Positions 58,893-64,000 of a stretch of DNA of 64,000 nucleotides are shown in pieces (the first letter of the stretch is position 1; each line of letters begins with the position of its first letter). The translations under genes were made by a program, and so were the position numbers. The stretch is from Flavobacterium pokkalii (GTDB lineage: Bacteria > Bacteroidota > Bacteroidia > Flavobacteriales > Flavobacteriaceae). Below the pieces are notes generated by a model, which worked only from the letters and a program-made list of their open reading frames with translations, had not been told where the DNA came from and ran no database searches. The stretch spans positions 49,639 through 113,638 of the forward strand of contig NZ_NASZ01000010.1 of the NCBI RefSeq assembly GCF_014596575.1, read 5' to 3'.

Positions 58893-59336
58893 ATGAAAAG
58901 TAAAATTATTTTCCTAAGCTTTCTTTTTTTAACAACTATAAATCTGGCATCTGCTCAGGATAAAAAAGCATCCAAAAGCATCATTAGCACCAGCGCCACG
59001 ATTAAAAAATACCACAACCTGAAAGAGCTTCAGGAAATGAAAAAAGGAGAACTATTGGATTTATATACGGAACGTATTACTGTTTTGGTAAAAACACTGC
59101 CTTATATTGCTTTGGCTACTAAACCAGGCGTTACTTTGACCGATTTAGGAATTCCGGACAATAACGAAAACAAAAAATCATTAACCGAACAGGAAGAAAG
59201 CACAGCTGATTTTCTAAATGTAACAACTGAATTTCAAAAAAGAATGATGCCTTATTCGGACACTAAAAATTTAATTGCAGCTATTTTATTTTATGAGAAC
59301 ACACTGAAAGCTTTGCATGAATTTAATGAAATATAA
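58893..59336 (+). CDS. Small exported protein of unknown function
   Basis: This 147-residue protein has a signal peptide at about 1-21 (LASAQ) and a mainly helical mature part (KKYHNLKELQEMKKGELLDLYTERITVLVKTLPYIAL). There are no Cys and no motif that I recognise. A well-formed promoter precedes it, and 130 bases with no obvious terminator separate it from the next gene, so it may be transcribed alone or with the exported proteins that follow. Confidence 0.7.
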   Translation: MKSKIIFLSFLFLTTINLASAQDKKASKSIISTSATIKKYHNLKELQEMKKGELLDLYTERITVLVKTLPYIALATKPGVTLTDLGIPDNNENKKSLTEQEESTADFLNVTTEFQKRMMPYSDTKNLIAAILFYENTLKALHEFNEI

Positions 59337-59466
59337 GCGCTAAACCTTTAGCCAAAACAAAAAAAGGCGCATTATAACTCATTCGATTAAATATATTCTC
59401 GGTGCATTCTTAATTTTATAACTAAGACCCAAACAATTAACATTAACCATTAAACTTTAGCAACCT

Positions 59467-60753
59467 ATGAAAAGCATATCCCAAATCTTAAGCATTTTCC
59501 TTTTGGTCGTTGTTGGTGTTCAGGCGCAACAGGAAAAAGGAATCACTGGTTCGAACAATTGGTTAAATAATTGGACCGAGTTTAAACCAAACAAAGTCGA
59601 TTATGGTGAAGCCGACCAAATATTAGCAGGCAATATTGCGGTTAATACCAAATTATACAAGAAAAACAAATACATCCTACAGGGAAATGTATATATTACC
59701 AATAACGCTGTTTTAACCATCGAACCCGGAACAACAATCATTGGTGATTATGCAACAAATGCTGCTTTGATTATCACCAAAGGAGCTACAATAATTGCCG
59801 ACGGACTTGAAACAGATCCAATTGTTTTTACCTCAAATAAGGGTTTAAAAAAAGCCGGAGACTGGGGAGGAATTATCGTTTTAGGAGACGCTCCAATTAA
59901 CAAATTCGGAAATTCCTCTTCGATAAATCTGGGACTGGATACTTCTTTAACAACTTATGGAGGTGAAAACTCCGAAAGCAATTCCGGGATTTTAAGATAT
60001 GTTCGTATTGAATTTGCCGGAAAAAAAATAAGAGGAGAAGAAAACTTCAACGGATTACTATTAGCCGGAGTAGGAAACAAAACTGTATTAGAAAACATTA
60101 TGGTAAGCTATGCCGCAGGAGATTCTTTTGAAATATACGGCGGTAATCTTAACATGAACAAAATGGTTTCGTACAAATGCAGTCGGGACGATTATAAATT
60201 CAACTATGGTGCTCAATGTAAAATAAACAATTCGCTGGCGGTTCGTTCTTCCTTTTTAACCAGCAGTTTAGGCTCAAGATGTATGAATGTAGCTTCGTAT
60301 GACAAAAAAGAAGAAGTTGATTTTTCTAAAAAACAAACCTTTGTCACCGCTACTAATATGACACTGGTTAACGACAGCGAAAACATCAATGCCGACATCC
60401 AATCCGGTCTTATCAAAGAAGCGATTTACATTGCTGAAAATGCTAAAATAAACTTTAAAAGAACCGTTGTTTCCGGATTTAATCCGGCTGTATTACTAAG
60501 CAACAAAATTGAAATTAACGATGAAAACCTTCGAAAATTAGGCTTTGAAGACATGTATTTCAATTCCTGTAACGGCAATATTTTTACCGAATTTAATCAA
60601 AACAACGAAGATTTAGAAGACTGGTATGGCAATGCCGCCTTCTCCAATGTTTATGCTAAAAGCGACAATGTTGAAACTTTCATAAACACTTCAGATGATA
60701 AAAAACCGGATTACAGATTACGAATAGGCAAAATTACCGTTTCAAGTGAATAA
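59467..60753 (+). CDS. Exported beta-helix-like protein with GxWGGIIVLG motif
   Basis: This 428-residue protein has a signal peptide (1-20, VQAQ) and then repetitive beta-strand sequence: GNVYITNNAVLTIEPGTTIIGDYATNAALIITKGATIIADG, GDWGGIIVLGDAPINK, and SGILRYVRIEFAG. This series is common in exported proteins of marine and soil Bacteroidota, where it is a parallel beta-helix of unknown role and often found with T9SS sorting domains. No C-terminal sorting domain is evident here. It precedes the type B sorting-domain protein by 71 bases, so they may form one operon. Confidence 0.8.
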   Translation: MKSISQILSIFLLVVVGVQAQQEKGITGSNNWLNNWTEFKPNKVDYGEADQILAGNIAVNTKLYKKNKYILQGNVYITNNAVLTIEPGTTIIGDYATNAALIITKGATIIADGLETDPIVFTSNKGLKKAGDWGGIIVLGDAPINKFGNSSSINLGLDTSLTTYGGENSESNSGILRYVRIEFAGKKIRGEENFNGLLLAGVGNKTVLENIMVSYAAGDSFEIYGGNLNMNKMVSYKCSRDDYKFNYGAQCKINNSLAVRSSFLTSSLGSRCMNVASYDKKEEVDFSKKQTFVTATNMTLVNDSENINADIQSGLIKEAIYIAENAKINFKRTVVSGFNPAVLLSNKIEINDENLRKLGFEDMYFNSCNGNIFTEFNQNNEDLEDWYGNAAFSNVYAKSDNVETFINTSDDKKPDYRLRIGKITVSSE

Positions 60754-60824
60754 TGTAAAACTGATTTCGAAATCATTAATTGAATCCGAAATGCGAAGGA
60801 CAAATAATTAAACCGCCGAAGATA

Positions 60825-62276
60825 ATGAGCAAAAAACTACACAACTATTTCCTATGTCTCGTTTTTTTTCTTTCCCCTTTAACTAAAGAAATTTATGCTC
60901 AGTTAGTTATTGGAAATCCATCTTTAGGTTTTACCCAAATTTGTACCGATGCAACTTATAATGCTCAAAAGCCTTTTGAGGTAACTTTTACTTTTACACC
61001 TGAAACAGCTTTAAGTCCTTCCAATCAATTTATAGTAGAGCTTTCAGCTGCAAATGGTTTTTTTGGTACCACACCAACAGTTCTGGCTACTTCTAATCCG
61101 GGAGAAATTACAACTTCACCAGGGAAGATATCTTTTTCAATACCAACAAATACAGCTGGAGAAAATTATAAAATACGCATTAAAAGTACTGCCCCGGGAA
61201 ATACCAGTGCAAACTCTGCCTCTTTTGCTGCCTATTACAAAATTCAGGACAGTCCGTTTACAATAAATAATTTTGTTTCAACAGCCACTTATTGCCCGGG
61301 GGCAAGCTATATTTTAAACATTGATAATCCCGGAACCGGCACCAATGATTCGCCGTTAAAATACCCTTCATTGACTTTTAACTGGTTCAAAGAACCCGGC
61401 ACAACTCCCATTGCAACAGGAAACAGTCTGACCGTAACTCAACCCGGAGTTTATTATGCTGAAACCAATTACGGCAGCTGCACATCTTATTCTTATTCTA
61501 ACAGAGTAACCGTAAGTGAATCTTCTTCCGGCAATACTACAACCATTAGTTCCAGTCAGGGCAATCCGTTTTGTTCTAATGATGGCACTACAACTCTGAG
61601 TACGGTTTCCGGAAACAGCTACCAGTGGTACAAAGACAGTAAAGCAATTTCTGGAGCAACCAATCAAACCTACACCGCAACTCAGGCGGGACAATATTCC
61701 GTTGCTGTAAATTTTGGAGGATGTACCGCAACAGCTGCAATTAATTTACAATCCTATCAGTTTTCAAGTAGTATCGACGTTTCGGAAACAAATTTTATCA
61801 ATGCTGATGAAACACTTCCGGTAACAGTTACCACAAATGCACTAAATCCGGAATACAAATGGTTTCTAAACGAAACTCTTATTCCTGATGCGACCACAGC
61901 TTCGTATGAAGCAACTGAACCAGGGAATTACAAAGTAGAGATTACCCAAACTTCCACTTGTGTTTTAGCTCAGGAACTAACTTTCAGAATCATTTCTTCA
62001 ATAGATCCTAATGCAGAAAAAATCCCCAATTTAGTAAGTCCCAATAACGACGGATTCAACGATACCTGGATTATTCCTCAGGAATATACCAGCGGAACCG
62101 ATACCGAAATTGTATTGATGAACGCTACGGGAGAAATTGTACTGAAAACCAATAATTATCAAAATAACTGGCCGGAAACTAGCACTAATTTCAAAAATGT
62201 AAATCCGGTGTATTACTATATCATTACCACAAAAGATCAAAAAACCAAAAAGGGGTCTATAACACTAGTGAAATAA
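60825..62276 (+). CDS. T9SS type B sorting-domain (gliding-motility-type) surface protein
   Basis: Started at ATG 60825 (MSKKLHNYFLCLVFFL), since the longer frame opens with TTG and delays the signal. The 483-residue protein has Ig-like beta domains with repeated 'QWYKDSKAISGATNQTYTATQAGQYSV' and 'KWFLNETLIPDATTASYEATEPGNYKV' modules. It ends with the CHU_C/gliding-type C-terminal domain: NLVSPNNDGFNDTWIIP, then PVYYYIITTKDQKTKKGSITLVK. The type IX system exports such proteins and attaches them to the cell surface. The next gene, only one base further, encodes a SprF-like partner, the usual pairing for type B substrates. Confidence 0.88.
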   Translation: MSKKLHNYFLCLVFFLSPLTKEIYAQLVIGNPSLGFTQICTDATYNAQKPFEVTFTFTPETALSPSNQFIVELSAANGFFGTTPTVLATSNPGEITTSPGKISFSIPTNTAGENYKIRIKSTAPGNTSANSASFAAYYKIQDSPFTINNFVSTATYCPGASYILNIDNPGTGTNDSPLKYPSLTFNWFKEPGTTPIATGNSLTVTQPGVYYAETNYGSCTSYSYSNRVTVSESSSGNTTTISSSQGNPFCSNDGTTTLSTVSGNSYQWYKDSKAISGATNQTYTATQAGQYSVAVNFGGCTATAAINLQSYQFSSSIDVSETNFINADETLPVTVTTNALNPEYKWFLNETLIPDATTASYEATEPGNYKVEITQTSTCVLAQELTFRIISSIDPNAEKIPNLVSPNNDGFNDTWIIPQEYTSGTDTEIVLMNATGEIVLKTNNYQNNWPETSTNFKNVNPVYYYIITTKDQKTKKGSITLVK

Positions 62277-62277
62277 A

Positions 62278-64000
62278 ATGAGGAATGTTTTTATAATTTT
62301 AAGTTTATTTCTTTGTGTTCTCCAGCAGTTACAGGCGCAGGAAGACGGTGTTGTTTCGTACCGTCTTCCCGTAAGAAATTCTTTAAAATTCAACAGATAT
62401 TTAATCAACCCTGCTTTTAGTTTTGTTCGCGAACAAAGCTCTTATATTAGTTTTTATACCAAAAAACAATGGGTTCAATTTGATGATGCTCCACAAACTT
62501 ATTTATTTAGTTATTCCGGCAGAATAGCCGAAAATCAGGGAGCAGCCATTGGATTATTCCAACAAAATTACGGTGTCCTTTCCACTTTTGGAGGAGTCGT
62601 CAATTTTGCACACAACGTCATGCTTCAGGAAGACAATAATTTAACCTTTGGATTAAATCTTGGTTTTTACAAAAGCGGCATCAACAAAGGACGTGTAATT
62701 ACAAATTACGATGATCCTTCACTGAATAACATCCCTAACAATTCCCTCATTAGCATCAATCCGGGTATCAACTACGGAACGGCTTTTCTGGATTTTGGAG
62801 TTTCGGTAAACAACTTGGTTTTATACAACCTTAAAACTTCAAAAATTGTTCAGGATGATCCCGAAAGAAGCATTGAAGCTCACATTATGCACACCGGTTA
62901 TCTTGACACCTATGGTTTTTTTGACAAAAGTAAATTTTCGGCATTGATTAAAACCGATTTAAAAAAAGACAAAACAGAAGTTTCCGGCTTAGTCTTATTT
63001 GCTGTTCCAAGCGGAATCTGGGCTCAGGCAGGTTACAATTCGGTTTACGGAATGAGCGCCGGCCTTGGAGTAAACATCTCACCCAAGATTTCTATTGAAT
63101 ACAATTTCGAAAAAGGCACTGGAAATTTATCCAATTTTGGTGCTTCTCACGAAATTGTTTTTGCTTACAAATTCAACAAAAAGACATTTTATTACAACGA
63201 CGAAGACGAACAAGGTTCGATTATCCCGCCAGCACAAAAGAAAAAATATGTTGCTGCGAAGCAAAAAGATTCTCCGCTTCTATCTCCAAAAGACGCGCAA
63301 AGACTAAGAGAACTTAAAGAAGCTTTAAAATTAGAACAGCAAGAAAAAAGACAGCAACAACTCGCTGAAGCAAAACAAAAAGCAAAAGCCGATTCTATTG
63401 CGCAGGCCAAACGCATCGCGGATGCAAGAGCACAATCAGTTGCCTTAACAGAAGCTAAAAAAGCCGCTGATGCAAAAGCAAAAACTGACGCCTTAATCAA
63501 ATCGAAACAAACAGCAGAAGCCAAAGCCAAAGCGGAGGCCTTGGCTAAAGCACGACAAGCCGCAGAAGAAAAAGCCAAAGCTTACGCCTTAGCCAGAGCA
63601 AAAAAAGCCGCCGAAAACAGAGCACGAATAGATTCTATAATCCGGGCAAAACTAAACGCCGAAGAAAAAACTAAAAACGAAGCCTTAGCAAAAACAAAAT
63701 CGGAAGCTGAAAATAAAGCGAAAACCGAGACATTAGCCGTACAAAAAGCTAAAGCAGCTGCCTTAGCCAAAGCCAAACTGGACGCTGAAAACAAGGCAAA
63801 AGCAGACGCTTTGGCGAAAGCCAAACTGGACGCTGAAAACAAAGCGAAAGCTGATGCTCTTGCCGCTCAAAAAGCTGCTGAGGAAAAAGCAAAAGCAGAC
63901 ACTTTGGCGAAAGCCAAACTGGACGCTGAAAACAAGGCGAAAGCCGAAGCTCTTGCCGCTCAGAAAGCTGCTGAGGAAAAAGCAAAAGCAGACGCTTTGG
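62278..64000 (+). CDS. PorP/SprF-like outer-membrane protein with long Ala/Lys/Glu repeat tail (runs off the window)
   Basis: ATG 62278 follows the preceding stop by one base. A signal peptide (MRNVFIILSLFLCVLQQLQAQ) leads into the PorP/SprF beta-barrel: NSLKFNRYLINPAFSFVREQSSYISFYTKKQW, GAAIGLFQQNYGVLSTFGG, GLNLGFYKSGINKG, and FGASHEIVFAYKFN near residue 300. Members assist export or anchoring of type B T9SS substrates such as the preceding protein. After about residue 300 the chain becomes a Lys/Ala/Glu/Asp-rich helix of more than 250 residues with 31-residue repeats, which continues beyond base 64000. The tail probably spans periplasm or binds peptidoglycan; that is inference. Confidence 0.85.
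   Translation, partial: MRNVFIILSLFLCVLQQLQAQEDGVVSYRLPVRNSLKFNRYLINPAFSFVREQSSYISFYTKKQWVQFDDAPQTYLFSYSGRIAENQGAAIGLFQQNYGVLSTFGGVVNFAHNVMLQEDNNLTFGLNLGFYKSGINKGRVITNYDDPSLNNIPNNSLISINPGINYGTAFLDFGVSVNNLVLYNLKTSKIVQDDPERSIEAHIMHTGYLDTYGFFDKSKFSALIKTDLKKDKTEVSGLVLFAVPSGIWAQAGYNSVYGMSAGLGVNISPKISIEYNFEKGTGNLSNFGASHEIVFAYKFNKKTFYYNDEDEQGSIIPPAQKKKYVAAKQKDSPLLSPKDAQRLRELKEALKLEQQEKRQQQLAEAKQKAKADSIAQAKRIADARAQSVALTEAKKAADAKAKTDALIKSKQTAEAKAKAEALAKARQAAEEKAKAYALARAKKAAENRARIDSIIRAKLNAEEKTKNEALAKTKSEAENKAKTETLAVQKAKAAALAKAKLDAENKAKADALAKAKLDAENKAKADALAAQKAAEEKAKADTLAKAKLDAENKAKAEALAAQKAAEEKAKADAL
63802..64000 (+). repeat. 93-bp tandem repeat in the SprF-like gene tail
   Basis: Unit copies start at 63802, 63895 and 63988, exactly 93 bases apart (31 residues, in frame). 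Copies 1 and 2 differ at only a few positions, several of them synonymous. The third is cut by the window end; a partial, more diverged copy precedes the first. Confidence 0.9.

Noticed and set aside
63192..63985. Minus-strand frames rich in Ala, Ser and Leu at the window end
   Set aside because: They mirror the Ala/Lys/Glu repeat of the SprF-like tail and are an artefact of repetitive codons.

Overview
The window looks like chromosomal DNA of a pectin-degrading Bacteroidota, most likely a Flavobacterium-type member of the Flavobacteriaceae. The evidence is AT-rich sequence, A-rich leaders without Shine-Dalgarno sites, a SusC/SusD pair, SPI and lipoprotein signals on nearly all the enzymes, a type IX secretion 'type B' sorting domain protein followed by a PorP/SprF-like gene, an HU-CCDC81/SPOR protein, and one good TTG-N19-TAnnTTTG promoter. 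Family assignments come from reading the proteins, not from database searches.

Region 1 (1-45743) is one very large polysaccharide utilization locus (PUL), with every gene on the minus strand. Reading in the direction of transcription, the upstream arm carries: a beta-helix protein fused to an L-rhamnose-mutarotase-like domain, a Gfo/Idh/MocA oxidoreductase, an SSS sodium symporter, a GH78-like rhamnosidase, two beta-propeller proteins, a GH2 beta-galactosidase, a GH106 rhamnosidase, a GQSN-type acetylesterase, a DUF5703-type protein, a modular PL1 and a GH127 arabinofuranosidase. Then comes susC-susD, preceded by two perfect 20-bp palindromes of LacI-operator type. The downstream arm carries two paralogous PL1 lyases with a DUF3826 gene between them, a beta-helix/DUF6298-type protein, a GH140 apiosidase, a GH28 polygalacturonase, a GH43-like lipoprotein, a sialidase-fold protein, and the start of another GH78 that leaves the window. 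The enzyme set (backbone lyases and hydrolase, two or three rhamnosidases, arabinofuranosidase, galactosidase, apiosidase, acetylesterase, sialidase-fold enzyme) fits a branched pectin with rhamnogalacturonan-II-like side groups. The model is outer-surface cleavage, SusCD import, periplasmic trimming, then inner-membrane symport and cytoplasmic catabolism. No SusR, hybrid two-component or LacI regulator is encoded here.

Region 2 (46025-55208) holds an AraC regulator and ordinary housekeeping genes: HU-CCDC81/SPOR, dprA, trpS, an acyltransferase, a small lipoprotein, recA, a thioesterase, a DoxX-like membrane protein and DNA polymerase III delta prime. Region 3 (55324-58483) is a small sugar locus: a mutarotase, a GH29 fucosidase and a divergent AraC regulator. 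Region 4 (58893-64000) has a small exported protein, an exported repeat-rich protein, a type B sorting-domain protein and a PorP/SprF-like protein with a long Ala/Lys/Glu-rich tail that runs off the window.

Intergenic spaces carry two classes of dispersed palindromes. One begins GTCATTCCGACGAAGGAGG. The other is a co-varying stem family of the CCGCAAATTCGCAAATT type. No tRNA, rRNA, CRISPR array or transposase was seen.
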